Below are positions 22,331 through 34,413 of a DNA stretch of 64,000 nucleotides, piece by piece. The translations under genes and the position numbers were made by a program. Positions within the stretch are counted from its first letter, which is position 1. Each line of letters opens with the position of its first letter. Under the pieces are notes generated by a model, which was given only the letters and a program-made list of their open reading frames with translations, was not told the origin of the DNA and searched no databases. Origin of the DNA: Molossus alvarezi (Eukaryota; Chordata; Mammalia; Chiroptera; Molossidae); contig CM073898.1 in NCBI GenBank assembly GCA_037176705.1, positions 41,690,988 through 41,754,987 on the forward strand, written 5' to 3'.

Positions 22331-23689
22331 AACAATTTAAAAAATCTACAGACCTCTTCCACTTAAAAAGTATTAGATGCAAAAATATGAACTAAAGAGA
22401 TTCAACAGTTCATAACATGAATACTCCTCTCATCATGCTGGGTAGCCTCAGTGTGCATTTGAGAAGCAGGTGAGGAGGTCATTGCATGTTTTATTCTTTA
22501 TCAGAAGGGGACTCCTGGGTAAGGGGCAGGCAGATGGAACAGCTTCATCAATTCTGTGACAGATTAGAAGATCACAGACACAACCAGACAGAATGTGTTT
22601 TCAGAAAGTGATTTGATTCTGGATATATCTGCTTGAATGTAGGGGCTGGGGTTACAGTTGTGATACAGTCAACCTTTATTTTGTTATTGCTTATACTATT
22701 TTTAAAGTTAGCATTCACTTCAAGGAACAGTTATAAGCAGTCTTCTGTATTAAATGTCTGATATAGTCAGCCCACACGCTAGGCACTGCATGTGATTCAA
22801 AGAGGTGAAATTAGTTGTTAGTTACTATGAACCTTATGCACAGTGGACACATCCATCGTATTTGCTAGTGATCTGACCAGTTCTTCTATTTCCTCCATAC
22901 CCACTTCAAAAATCTCCCTCTCTTTTCCTCATTTCTCTTGTTCTCTTTCTTTCTACTTTTCACTCCCCCCCCCACCCCCAATCTGTCTTATTATTTTTAT
23001 TTTGGAGGGAGTATGGTAAACAGAGCCTTTGTCAAGAGAAACCTGAATGGCCCCCTCAGAGACAGGAAAAGCTGCCTTTAAGTGTCCTTCTTAGTTTATG
23101 GGTAAGAGCTGCTACTGTACCTATGTAAGGTTCCCATGAGAGTTTCACTAAACGTGTCTCTGCCAATACCAATGACCGAAAGAGACCTTTCATTAACTTC
23201 TGAATTAGCCAAATGGGACAGAGCTTAATCTAATATGTGTTATTTCATTTTCTAGGTTACTTGTTTTAAAGGAAATAAAGTATAGTCGTAGGCTGTCTAA
23301 AACCATCCTGGGAGATGCGCATGGAAGGACTCCATCTAAACAGTATTGGCTTCTGAGAAAGCTGGGTGCATGCCTGAGGGCCCAATTTAGCTTGGTGGAT
23401 GCCTTTCTCACAGTAGGCAAAGCAAACCCCTCACTCCAGAGAGCTTTGAGAGCAATTGCACATTAATGAAAATGATGAGTGCTTGTGCTGGAGTTTCAAG
23501 ATGCTGTGGTTCAAGGGGCTTTTTCCTCTAGCGATATCTCTGCCAGTGCCTACTTGAGTTCCACCTGGAGGTGGTGTTCCTAACAGTGACCACAGTCTCT
23601 TCTCTTTGGCCTGGTATGACCAGCCCTGTGAGCAGTGTAGCCATCATCAGAAACAGATTGGAAACTGATGGACTGGAGCCAAAGGCTTC
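22331..23689. other. single-copy sequence
   Basis: Contains a C-rich run (22964-22979). No gene or repeat family recognised. The minus-strand 71-codon frame at 23205-23420 has no domain and no splice context. Confidence 0.4.
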
Positions 23690-23945
23690 TGACGAGGCAG
23701 CATGGTGCAGTGGAAAGAGAAGCAACCACGCTGCCAGGCGCCTGACTTTCTTCCTCAATTCATGCATTAATTGAGTGGGTAACCATCGACGGAACTCCCT
23801 GGTGCCTCAGTGTCTTTCTCTCTCACTGAGATAGCAATATTTGCTCTGCCTGTTTCCCAGGATTATTATACTCATCAAATGAGACAATAAGTATGAAAGT
23901 GTTTGCAAACTATAAAACACCATACACATTGAAATTATTTGGAGT
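23690..23945 (+). repeat. MIR SINE, nearly full length
   Basis: A 'gaggcagcatggtgcagtggaaagagaag' head, a degraded core, 'ggattattatactcatcaaatgagacaataagtatgaaagtgtttgcaaactataaaac' at the 3' half. MIR or MIR3 type. Confidence 0.8.
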
Positions 23946-25970
23946 GTGCTGTGGCATCTGGAGTGGTCCAACAGGTTATTGAGATCTTGTAGGTATCTTG
24001 GCAATGTCTTCTTGACTCTCTAGGATTTTCATGAAAGCAAAATTTGCTAAACAGAATGAGATACATGCAGCTTTCTCTCTTTTTATAGCCATCCTTCCCA
24101 ACTGCCAACCCTATTCATGGGATTTAGGAATGTGCCAAGGTTAGAAGACTGAGACATGGGTGTGAGCCATAACTTCTAAATCAGCTCTGGAAGGACGCCA
24201 GGCCATCAGTTTAGAAAAGTGATTTGAGTGTCTTCGTGAGGACAAAGAATTACTTAGAGTATATCTTTCAAGAACATGTTATTGAAACTTGGAAAAAAAG
24301 AGTTTTAAAGCCTGAGAACACTAGTATTAAAGGCACTCTAAACCAATTACAGCGTATTTACTTGGTTTTCAATGGGGGGGATACCCTTTTCATTATTTGC
24401 AAGCCTCAAGAACATTAGAAACACTTCGCTGAAGACAATGTAATATCCAAATCTGAAGTAGGCTGTTGTTTGTCCATTTAATCCACTTTCTTGCTTTTAT
24501 CTTCTTTATGAAAGCAGAAGAGCACTTACATGTTTGTAGAATGCACAATGTACCCAGAGCAGGCAGTGTACTTTTGGATAGTTAGCACCCTGTGTCCCCT
24601 GAAAAAACATATTCTATTGTGCTTGCCCTACCCTGGGGTTCCATGGAGGTGCTATGTTGGGTTAGTGCCATGATACAGACAGGTTTAGACCCCATTACAA
24701 AGAAAGTCCTCATCATTTCCAAGTGCTTAGTGATCATTCTGCATATTTCAAAGAGAGACTTCTTAAGGCCATGGGCGGAGGATGGGGATGAAAAGCAAGC
24801 CTGAGGGAGACCTATGTTCAGAGGTGCTCAGTATCTAAGATTGGTGGTCCGCCAGCATTGATTACCTTCAGCTAATGCAAGGGCTTTGAGCATTTTAGTG
24901 CCCTTTAGCCAGAGGATGGTCACCACAGAAAGAAGGTATCTACTTTTCCCTGGTGGCTTCACTGTTTGGGTATGATATGAGTTTGGGGACCCTATAGTGT
25001 ATTGGTGAGTGCTTGGGTGTCCATCTACCCATTGAACTCTGTCCTTACCCCCAACACCATGCCAACCACAAGGGCCCAGTCTGTATAGGCTTTTCCTTTG
25101 AGTCCTTTTCCCCCTTCTCTGTGGGGAAAGACTCTCCCACTTAGGTGGGTCCTGAGAATCGGTCATACCCACAGAATGGTTCATGATGTCTCCCCATTTC
25201 GTGCCAGCATCTGGGGCCTTACATGTTGCAGTAGTACCTGGAATCTGCCTCAGTGTGGATATATCCATCTTCCTCATCAACACTTGATCGGAGTCTGTTG
25301 ACACTGCAGCTCCTGGGTCCTACCTTCTAGAGTGGCACCCCCGAGACCACAGTCTGCGCAGCCTGTGCCAGGCTTCCGCATCTCCCTTCTCTTCGTCTCC
25401 CTGAAGGCCCGATCGCCACCGAATCCCGGCCTCTGCTACCACTGTCTCTGTGACTTTAAGCCAATTGCATCATGCCCCTCGAGGGAAACTTCTTCTTGTC
25501 TTCTCTGGCAGGGAAGTAAAACTGCTAGAACACAAAGATTCCCCGATCATAATGAATTAAATACAGCAAGGTTGAGAGTCCAGGTTGGTTTCCGGTCAGT
25601 AGAGGGATGCTGTTCCACAGAGGCATTTGCAGACCTCAGCTGCCAGAAACTCTGCCTCCAGTAGCATGTGGTTTCCAAGGTCACAGGACATCAAGAGTGC
25701 CAGTTCATAGAAGGAGAAGGGCACCTGGGGAACATGCACCCTCTTCCTCAAGGCCCTGGCCCAGAAGGGCACACCTCCCTTCCTTTCAGTCTATTGACAA
25801 ACCAGTCATAAATCCATGCAGGGGCACGAGGGCTGAGAAAACCATTTCCCAGAAACAAGTCCAAGGTCTGGAGGGAGAACAGCAATTTTTGTGTCCAGTT
25901 GCCTCTGCGTCTCTGCCTAGGCCACTTGGGTTACTATTAAAAGTACTAGTGATTACCATGGGCCAATTTT
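23946..25970. other. single-copy sequence with a long minus-strand opening
   Basis: No gene is supported. The longest opening is 158 codons on the minus strand (24828-25304). The peptide is not one I recognise, and the same DNA is open in part on the plus strand. From about 24590 the texture suggests an old LTR or ERV-type block, but no terminal motif is confirmed. Confidence 0.35.
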
Positions 25971-25974
25971 GAAT

Positions 25975-26125
25975 GCTCTTCTGCCACTTACTAGTTTCAT
26001 GATGGTGAACTATAACTTAAATGATCCGGGCTTCAATTTTCTCATCCTTAGATGAAGACAATTCAGTAGCCACCTAATGGGATTATTGTGAAGCCCATAA
26101 TAAGACTCAGTATTAGTCAGTAAAT
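25975..26125 (+). repeat. MIR SINE fragment
   Basis: 'cttctgccacttactagtttcatgatggtgaactataactta', 'cttcaattttctcatccttagatgaagacaattcag' and 'aatgggattattgtgaagcccataataagactcagtattagtcagtaaatgtt' run in MIR order. Confidence 0.85.
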
Positions 26126-26900
26126 GTTAGTGGTTCTTTTCTCTCGGCCAACCCACTTCAAGTTCTTGTTACAATTCAAGATTCAGGCTTATGAGAGAAC
26201 AGGGTATTTATTCCCTTTGTGATGACTTAAAACAAGGGGCTCTGTACTTCATAACATAACAGCAACACCCCCTTGCTGAGGTCATAAACAATCTCTAATT
26301 CTAAGTGCAGGTTCAGGGTAAGAGAGTAAGATGGGGGGGAGTGGAGAGAAACAGATAGACTCCCCATTGTCCTGCCTGAACCTTTCTTGGAACTGTGCTT
26401 TAGTAGCAACTCTTTCTACCCTCTTTGTCCTTTCTCCCTCTTTTCACAAGGCTGCACCACAGTCTGAAGGCTCTCCCTGTTCTTCATCCTTCGTAGGCAT
26501 TTTCCCTATTAAATCTGTCGCACATTTAATCCCAAACTAACACACTGGACAAGGATGTATGTACTCAACATAAAATGAAGTTTCCCACCGTTGTTTTTAC
26601 TCAACCACAGAAACCCTCTCCCCAGTTTTGTATAACTTCACTTAAATCTCATGCCGACATTTCATTCATGTGGGCAGTGGCGAGTTTTCTATAATGCTTA
26701 GTGCTACCTTCTTCAGAGTCAAGTCTATAAAACATGTGCCAAGAAGATGGAAAAAGCTGTCATACTGCTGGACTTACGCTTTTGGACCATAAAGCATGTC
26801 TGCTTGGGTCAGACAGCATCTCCGACTGGCACCGGCAGGATGAGTGGAGGAGCACCTGCTGGCCCCTCTCTGGCAACACGCTATGAGCAATGGCAAGCGA
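26126..26900. other. single-copy sequence
   Basis: No gene or named repeat. Short opposite-strand frames overlap at 26227-26540. Confidence 0.4.
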
Positions 26901-26904
26901 GTGT

Positions 26905-26995
26905 GCGCCTGGCACAGCGACAGGTGCTGGGACAAAGGCCGGCTCCCTTCCCTCATAGTGCTCAGAGGCTGGTTGGGGGTGGATAACTAAATGGG
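26905..26995 (-). repeat. L2 3'-end fragment
   Basis: 'gcgcctggcacagcgacaggtgctgggacaaaggccggctcccttccctcatagtgctcagaggctggttgggggtggataactaa' follows the reverse-complement L2 3' UTR, with unusually many retained CpGs. Confidence 0.65.
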
Positions 26996-29900
26996 CAGCT
27001 GCAATTTCCCTGCATGGATGCTAAGTGAGCATGAATTCTGGGTGCTGGGGAAGTACAAGAGGAGGCAGTCAGGAAACACATCCTAGGAGATGTGCTTCAG
27101 AGGTGAAGTCAGAGTTGCTCAGAGACCGGAAGAGAGAGAAAATGTACTCAGGTATAAAAGCAACTGGTGTCCGGGTTTGAGGGCATGACAGAATGAGGAC
27201 TGCCTATTTATTCCACCTGTAGGGCCAGGTGGGGGCCTGGAAGGTGGGCAAAAGCCAGCCTTTAGTGCTGCACAAGTGAGAACTATAACAACTGCTATAA
27301 TATAGTGAGATTGATGCCATTGTCAGGGCTTATAGAGCATCAGGCTGTTGCCATCGGGGAATGGAGGTGTGCTCCAAGCCTTAGTCCGGTCTCTTAGAAC
27401 CCCAGTTTCAGACCAGCCTAATAGAAATGATTTTTGAAAATGCAGAAATATTAAAAATATTTTTTTCAACTTTCAGTTAGCTGCCTTTTGGTGACTGTTA
27501 GTTGCTCTCTGTCAAATGTAGTATTTTCTTTGATTTGTTTTGAAAATATATTCATTAAGCTTCAAGGGAGGGGGTATAGTGCATAGTATGTGGGCAGACA
27601 CTTAATACTAACACCTTGGGATTTGTTCATGATTTCATAATCAGCCAATCCTTTAAAAACTCACCAGTTCTGTCACGCGTCCTGTAGCCTTTACCGTGAT
27701 ATGCTGAAGGGTCCTGCTTCTTTCTCTCCCCCTCTCCTGATCTTCCTTTTCTTCGTTCACATCTTACCTTCTTCCTGCTTAGTTGACCCTTCTCCCTGTG
27801 AAGCTCTGAACAGAGGGTGTTCAGCTTTGGTGCCCCCTGAGGGTACCAGAGACTCTCTGCTCTGTCTCTGCTTCCTTTAAGCCAGGAAAGGTGACCACAT
27901 TTGGCCACTGCCTCTGAACCCTGGCTATGTGGAAATTTGGTCCCAGATAATATCCCATCCACCCTGTGGGACACAGACTCCCCCCCCCCCACTGTTCCTG
28001 AGGACAGTCGGCCCCCATCCCAGTTTTAGAAAACACCTCATCGTCTGTGGTTCCGTGGAGCAGCTTAGAGTTTCTACTTGTCGGGTTCTACCTAATGATA
28101 GTAAGTGCACTTTTGGCTCCTTCCTCATGTGGCCTTTTTGGGTAAGCTGACCCAAAATAGCTCTTAAAGATGCCCTGTGGGAATTTGCTGCCCTGAGAGT
28201 ACCCCAAACAGCAGCTCAAATCCTTCAAGTAAAATCAACCTCATTAGGCAAACCCAGAAGAATGAAAAGCTCTGTTTACCCATCATACAAGAGAGTTTTC
28301 AGTGACATGCCTTTAGAATAGCATGCATTTCATATATAAAAATATTGCTGCACTTCTACTCGGCTTTCCCAGGGATGCAGGCATGCTGTCAAACGAGACA
28401 CACCTGCTTCTTTTCCCGAGGCCCTAGGTCCTGTTCCGTCTACTGCTGCGCCTTCTTCCGCTCCTGAAAATAAATGTGTGAAAGACTTGCCACACGCCGG
28501 GATATTTTTATTTTAAACTAATTGCACAGAAATAATTTTAATGTGGGTTATACTCCAAGTGAGGCTGTAAGTGGACTCTTATTTTAAGCCAAATCTATCT
28601 CTCTAAGTGGTCCCACCAATTTTTTTTTTTTCTGTCATTGCAGAGCGTTTGCCTTCTCACCCTTTTAGATTCTGCTAGCACACATATTCTTTAAGGAAAA
28701 AAAAAAAAAAAAAAAACAGGTAGGCTTCTCTGGCTATGTGGTTCTTCTTTGTGTGCCTGGCGCTGCTGAAGGGCAAAGGGCATTGGAAAGCATTGGTCTT
28801 CACATAATGCTACCACCTTGCTCTTAGCTTCTTCCATCACCACATGAAAGTTGCGGTTAAAAAACACACATCAAAGAGCGAGTCCCACTGAACAGGCGAG
28901 AGCCGCCTGCTGGGCTGGTATTCAGAGCCAGGGCCTTTGTTTCAGTGGCGACTCTGACTCTCCTCCGCGAGTCTCCTGTGAGCTCTGGTGTGGGTTCTGA
29001 CTTGCTCCCGATGATATTGGAGTGTGTGTTTGTGGCACTCACTTTTCATCAGCGTATTGGAGTTTCTGAAGTAAAAACTTCTTTCTGCAGAAGGCTGAGA
29101 CTTTGGAATGGAAACATTTTTGGTTCGATTTGAACTTAGCCCAGGGATGTGGTTTTAGATGTGGGTCCTCAGACTTACCTCATGTTTCAGAAAGGGAAAT
29201 TGTCTGGGTTTTGTTTTTGTTTTCTTTCTTTTTTTAAAAAAGATATTTAATTAGTTTATTTTTGTTACAGATGTTTCTCCTTTTCCCCCCAATTGACACC
29301 TTCCTCCTTTTTTTTTTTTTTTTTATTGATGATTTGATAAGTATGATCATCTCTTGAAGAGAGTTGCTTCCTTAAAGGTGATTTATGTGGAGACTATGGC
29401 AAGAGGCAGGTTCTGGCTCTCTGCATCCAACTTGTTTCTCCATGTTTTGCCCTCACCCCATTCAATCTGTAGGGCAGAGTGTGAGGGACTAACTCATAGC
29501 TAATGGATCTGCTTCCAATGGGCACTGGCTGCAGCTGCAGAAGGTTGGGATGCAGTGGGCATTGCATGAGACACAGAGAGACTTACAGTTCTCCACAAAC
29601 TTCATAGATATTTCTCATCAGATTGTTCAGCCAGCCCCAGGTGGTTAGAGGATGCTCACCTGCTATATCCCTGGGAATGGACCACCATTTCCCCATCTTC
29701 AACGTCCAATATCCCACCATTTGCCTAAGTGGCACCAGAACCCACATTAGGTCCAGTTTTGATTGAGGAAAAGGATGCCGTCCCCAAACTTGCCATTGCT
29801 ATCCTCCTAACTTGATACAAGTTCTCAATTCTAGAGCTTTGTGGAGTTCAGAGCTGAGCTGAGCTTGTCCACATCTTTCCACAGTTGCTCCACAGAGAGC

Positions 29901-30054
29901 TTTAGCCTGGCTCCAGTCCTTACATGTGTGCCAAGCAGAGCAGTGCTTCCATTCATACACATTTTTGTCTAGTGAACATCGATGAAGAATGAAAGGTTGA
30001 CTCAAAGAAAGAAGTTGACTGCAAGAATGTCTTTGAAATGCACCCATTCTACTC
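26996..30054. other. single-copy sequence with homopolymer runs
   Basis: Contains C-rich (27981-27990), poly-T (28620-28631, 29308-29324) and poly-A (28699-28717) runs. Several overlapping open frames of 60-121 codons on both strands between 27627 and 28155 are mutually incompatible and give no recognisable product. No gene called. Confidence 0.4.
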
Positions 30055-30150
30055 CAACACTCAGTTTGCAGATGAGTAAAATGACTTCCAGTTTGGCTGC
30101 ACCAACTTAGTTTGGTGGCAGAGCCAGAATCAAAACCCAGATTTTCCCCG
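30055..30150 (-). repeat. MIR-like fragment
   Basis: 'tcagtttgcagatgagtaaaatgacttcc...ttggtggcagagccagaatcaaaacccag' matches the reverse MIR core. Confidence 0.65.
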
Positions 30151-30958
30151 AGTCAACCTCCTGTACACTTTTTTAATATCACCCTGCACAGGGTATTTTA
30201 TGCCTGTGGGGCTTTAACATTTTGAAGGGAATCAAACGCTAAGTTCATATTCAGTGATAGAATTGATCAAACCCTACAAACGAGCTTTAAGCATAAGCCA
30301 TCAGATGGAGAGTCCCTGTGCTTTTATATGGCACTTGAATGGCAGCTTCAAAATTCTCCTGGAGACTAAAATGGCTGAGGATAGGCTGGCTTCTTGCTCT
30401 GCCCCTGAGTGGTGGCATTCCCGGGGCTTCCTCTACCTTTCTGCAGTGGGAATCACAAGGTTTGGCTGTGCTAGTTCATGTCCCCGTTGTCTTCCATGAG
30501 AAGTTTAAATCAGAAGTAGATTCTATCTTCAGTGATTATTATGCCTCATGAGAAAATTCAGGGGTATGCTACTAAATGAATAGGAGAGGACATAAAGTTC
30601 TCCAGAAAAACTGAAGTCAGTTTCACCGTGTCAGATTGTACCAAGGCCACGCAAAGCTTCTCTGAATTTCCACCATCCAAATCTCATTTGGATTTCTTTC
30701 CTCATTGATGCTGCACAAACCTTCATTCCCTTAGTGAAACCTCCATGAAACAACAGATTTATATGACTAGGGAGCAGTTCTAACAAGAATGGCTGATTCC
30801 CACCTGTGGAAGAGAAAGTACCATTACAATGTAACCTACATTTGCAACCTACCCTGTAGAAATACATGCTGCTTTCTTGAGAGATGGAAGTGTTTCTTAT
30901 GATGAAGTAGGCAGTTAGGCATAAACAGAGCAAGAAGTATAGGCCAGGTATAGAATAA
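30151..30958. other. single-copy sequence
   Basis: No gene or repeat recognised. Frames at 30254-30551 and 30631-30933 lack splice context and domains. Confidence 0.4.
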
Positions 30959-31104
30959 TGTCACCAGGGCAGAGAGTCCTAGGTGCCTAGCAACAGGCAA
31001 AGCTAGAAAAAACAAGTATTAAAGGCTAGGACCTCGCCCCAGGGTGATGTTTCCTCCCCTGGCATGTGGCTAGTCATGCAGTTTAGACCCCCTTAGAGGA
31101 GGAA

Positions 31105-31288
31105 AAAGAAGGCAGGAGAAGAGCCTCATAAGACTCCCATACAAGCCCTTGCATGACCATTCCCTTATACATTACGCCCTCAGGACTGTGAGCTTTAAAA
31201 GAAGGCAGGAGAAGAGCCTCATAAGACTCCCATACAAGCCCTTGCATGACCATTCCCTTAAACATTACGCCCTCAGGATTGTGAGCTT
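31105..31288 (+). repeat. 2 x 93-bp tandem duplication inside the LTR-like block
   Basis: Units begin at GAAGGCAGGAGAAG (31108 and 31201) and repeat with exactly 93-bp spacing through GTGAGCTT (31188 and 31281). Only two substitutions are visible (TTATAC/TTAAAC and GGACTG/GGATTG). LTR U3 regions often carry such repeats. Confidence 0.93.
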
Positions 31289-31627
31289 CTGACCCACATC
31301 AACTAATCTTAGAAACAAAGCCTTAGTCCATTGACCACAGAGACAGAGTTTTGGTCAAACTAGAGATACCATCTAGGCCTCAGTGTGTTTCAGCTCCAGG
31401 CTCAGAAAAGCAGCAAAAGCAAGACAAAACAATACCATAGCTGACCTCAGGACCAGATGTAATGACTGATGACCCCCTCCCCCAGTGCCAACCAGGACAC
31501 TGAAAGGATACACCTGGAAAACTGATGAATATTTTATTGAAATCTTCTCCTAAGACCTCCCCTAAAATCCCTGCCTTTAGAAAACAGATGAAAATCCTTA
31601 AGACAAAGGATCCAGTGCTTGCATGTG

Positions 31628-31656
31628 CGCGCTCTCTCTCTCTCTCTCTCTCTCTG
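31628..31656. repeat. (CT)n microsatellite
   Basis: About 13 CT units in the LTR-like block. A minus-strand Arg-Glu run is its translation. Confidence 0.9.
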
Positions 31657-31876
31657 AGGCAGTGCCTTCTTCCTTGGGTGCTTGCCTTTTCTTTCTTTCT
31701 CCTAAGCTCCAAGGGCCCTTCTTTTGCCTCTGTAACTTGTTTCCTGGGTCCATGCAGCCCAGCAGGCTCACTTCTTTTACTGTGAATTTCTAAATAAATT
31801 TCTTGCATTAGAGTTCTTGGCTCTGAATTCATTCTTAGCCAAACTCAAGAATTGATGTCTAACTCCACCATTAACA

Positions 31877-32430
31877 CTTTGATTTATTTGTCATGAACAT
31901 AATTATCTTTCTACACATTTATATGATACTGTGTTGATTTGTAAAGCATTATAAAATACATTATTTTGTTGGATTCTCAAAACCAATCTGCAAATGATTG
32001 AAACAGTTGGAGCCAGGATGCTAGAGTTAGAGAGATGGAATCACTTTTCAGGATGGGAACCTTTGTTTTCTGACTTTCCAACAACACACCTTCACATTTT
32101 GAGAAGCAGTGCTGGAGAACTTGAGAAGGAAAAACGCTAGCCAGCCCTTAGTTGAAAGCTGTAGCTATTACAGTACTTGCACTGTCCATCAGGAGGCAGT
32201 AGAGTTAAAGTCTATTTTCCATTTTCCAAACAAGTTTTAAACAGCACTGCCTCACTTGCAGTACCTTTCTCTTATCACATTAAGTGTCAGTTTTCATCTA
32301 CTTCAGCTCTGCCTTCCTTATAATACTGATCTCCTACTCTATTAAATCTTGATTTTGCAGTGGAAGAATGGTACACGCCTTGGTGACTGATACAGATGTG
32401 TAATTTTTGCATGATATTCTGCTATCCTCA
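31877..32430. other. single-copy sequence
   Basis: No gene recognised. A weak MIR-like word pattern lies at 31940-32045. Confidence 0.35.
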
Positions 32431-32445
32431 TTCATTCATTCAAAA

Positions 32446-32672
32446 CATGTTTTTGAATAGCTTTTCTTTTATATAGTTTAAAAAGAGAGGAAGGGAGAGA
32501 GAGAGACAGGGACATCGATGAAAGAGAACATCTATTGGCTGCCTCCTGCACAAACCCCACCACTACCACTGGGAATCAGGCCCACAACCTGGGCATGTGC
32601 CCTGAACGGGAATCAAACTGGCAACCTCTTGGTGCATAGGTCAGTGCTCAACCACTGAGCCACACCAGCTAA
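32446..32672 (-). mobile_element. Ves-type SINE (subfamily B) nested in an L2
   Basis: In reverse: 'tagctggtgtggctcagtgg' head with A box, 'ggttgccagtttgattcccg' B-box region, 'cagggcacatgcccaggttgtgggcc', C/T tract. A 10-bp target-site duplication TCATTCAAAA lies at 32436-32445 and 32673-32682. The duplicated target is the TTCATT tail of the L2 that continues at 32673. Confidence 0.93.
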
Positions 32673-32830
32673 TCATTCAAAAAATATTTAACCGGCTTCT
32701 ATAATGTACTAGACACTGTGTAGCAGAGTGGAGATATAATGTGGAACAAAACAGACACAGTTCCTGCCTTTGTGGAGCTTACATTCCTAGGAGTGAGGGT
32801 TTTGCTTGCAGGCAATAAATTCTAAATGGT
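32673..32830 (-). repeat. L2 3'-end fragment (target of the SINE)
   Basis: 'aaatatttaaccggcttctataatgtactagacactg' then 'gtggaacaaaacagacacagttcctgcctttgtggagcttacattcctagg' is the reverse L2 3' UTR, split from its tail (32425-32445) by the SINE. Confidence 0.85.
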
Positions 32831-33268
32831 TAACTTAAGCAGAAAATAAATGTGTAATTGCTCACAAAATCAATAGGAAACTTAATAATCAAGTTCAGAA
32901 ATGAACAAGATGTAAAGAATGCCAGGCAGCAGGGCAGCACAGATGAGGTCCTGTTGCAAGAACAGTCTGGGTGATGCATGCCACTGCAACTACCTTCCTG
33001 ACATTGGGTGTTATTATAGCCCCATCCCGAATAATTTCTCAACCATTCCTGTGGCTTTGTTTTACTTTCTTAAGATTCAAAATCTTGAATAGGAATATAA
33101 GGTTGCCTGAGCCTACACCCTAGTTGCTAGCAGCATGGAAAGGAGTAGCTGAGCTACCAATAGTGGGAGGCAAAGCTTATCCTTTCAACAACATATCCCT
33201 GTTATTCTACCTCAAGCACTATGTTCTTTTCCAATGGTGAAAGAATGTGTGAATCATGTTAAGCATTT
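32831..33268. other. single-copy sequence
   Basis: No gene or repeat recognised. Confidence 0.4.
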
Positions 33269-33285
33269 AAAAATATTACGCTAAG

Positions 33286-33537
33286 CCCTGGCCAGTTTGG
33301 CTCAGCGGTTAGAGCGTTGGCCTGCGGTCCGGAGAGACCCGGGTTCGGTTCCCGCTAAGGGCAAGTACCTCGGTTGCAGTTTGTCCCCGGCCCTGGTTGG
33401 TCGTGCGGGTGGCAGCCACTCGATGTGTCCCTTTCACGTCGATGTTTCTCTCTCTCTCTCTCTTCCTCTCTCTCCCTCCCACTCTATCTGTACAAAAAAT
33501 GGAGAAGTGTCCTCAGGTGAGGATAAAAAATAAAAAT
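33286..33537 (+). mobile_element. Ves-type SINE (subfamily A), well preserved
   Basis: The head is CCCTGGCCAGTTTGGCTCAG. The A box TGGCTCAGCGG (33298-33308) is intact, and the B box GGTTCGGTTCC (33342-33352) is one base from consensus. There are many CpGs, a CT tract, and the tail GTCCTCAGGTGAGGATA then AAAAT repeats. A 17-bp target-site duplication AAAAATATTACGCTAAG (33269-33285) matches AAAAATATTATGCTAAG (33538-33554) with one CpG-type transition. Probably among the youngest insertions here. Confidence 0.97.
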
Positions 33538-33554
33538 AAAAATATTATGCTAAG

Positions 33555-34412
33555 TGCAACAGGAAGACATTGAAGTTCTGTAAGGTACATAGTAATATGA
33601 GTCAGTTTTACATTAAAAAAAAAGAAATTTCAGTGGCATTGTAGAAAATCTAAATCAGAAACTTAACAGCAACATGCTTTTGACAAACATTTGTAAAGCA
33701 ACGTTGAATTATTAAAATTTGAATTATAATTGTTAAACTAATACATGCATATTGTATTAATTTAGGCTAAGTAATGGTAGATTCTATAATAATCCCCAAC
33801 TCTCCATGGCTTATTTTATTTTTTATTCACATGAAGTTCAATGCAAGTGTTGCTGGTTAGCAAGCTGTCCTCAGTAAGGTCCTTCAGGGACCAAGGCTCC
33901 TTCACCTGGTGGAACCACCATCCCTTCAGCCTTGGATTCTTTTGCTGGAACCTTGGTATATGGCCAGGGGCAAGGGAAAGAGAGGGGATAAAGGATCATG
34001 GGATGCATTTGTATGAGCCAGGCCTAGAAATGTTTCTATTACTTCTTCTCACATTTCACTGGCTAGGACTTACTCACATGGCCATCCAACAGCAGAGGAG
34101 GCTGGGAAATGTAGTCAGTGTGTCCCGGAAGTAAAGGGAACAGGTTTTAAAGAACATGTGACAGCCTGTGTGTGGCATGCAAATAACTTAAAAAGTTATA
34201 GGCATGGAAGGCTTAAAACAACAACAACATCTTTGAGAAGGTGTGACAGTGAGCATGACCTACACTTAGCTCTATGCAACATACACACTGTGAAGCGGGG
34301 AAACTGTACATTTGAGATTTTAAACTAACCCTGAGTCAGTGATGCAGCGTTCAGTGAGCTATGTCAGCAGCCACTTTGGTGGCAGTAGCCAGGTATCCGT
34401 TTCACTATAGGA
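33555..34412. other. single-copy sequence
   Basis: No gene or named repeat. The 97-codon plus-strand frame at 33841-34134 has no domain and no splice context. Confidence 0.4.
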
Positions 34413-34413
34413 C

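Larger units (their letters stand above)
30960..31876 (+). mobile_element. solo-LTR-like block (ERV1-type, boundaries uncertain)
   Basis: The right part is LTR-like: a C/T-rich and GC-rich middle, an AATAAA at 31793-31798 following a 'tactgtgaatttct' context, then a short U5-like segment ending in 'ctccaccattaaca' (CA at 31875-31876). A plausible left TG is at about 30960, but no matching target-site duplication was found, so the 5' edge is a guess. No viral coding region flanks it. It is presumably an old endogenous-retrovirus solo LTR with no protein product. Confidence 0.5.

Noticed and set aside
27627..28155. Cluster of overlapping frames (121, 71, 76 and 73 codons)
   Set aside because: They overlap in different frames and strands, and none has splice context or a recognisable family.
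33286..33537. tRNA gene (A and B boxes present)
   Set aside because: The boxes belong to a tRNA-derived SINE. No acceptor stem or full cloverleaf is preserved, and the element has a SINE body, A-tail and target-site duplication.
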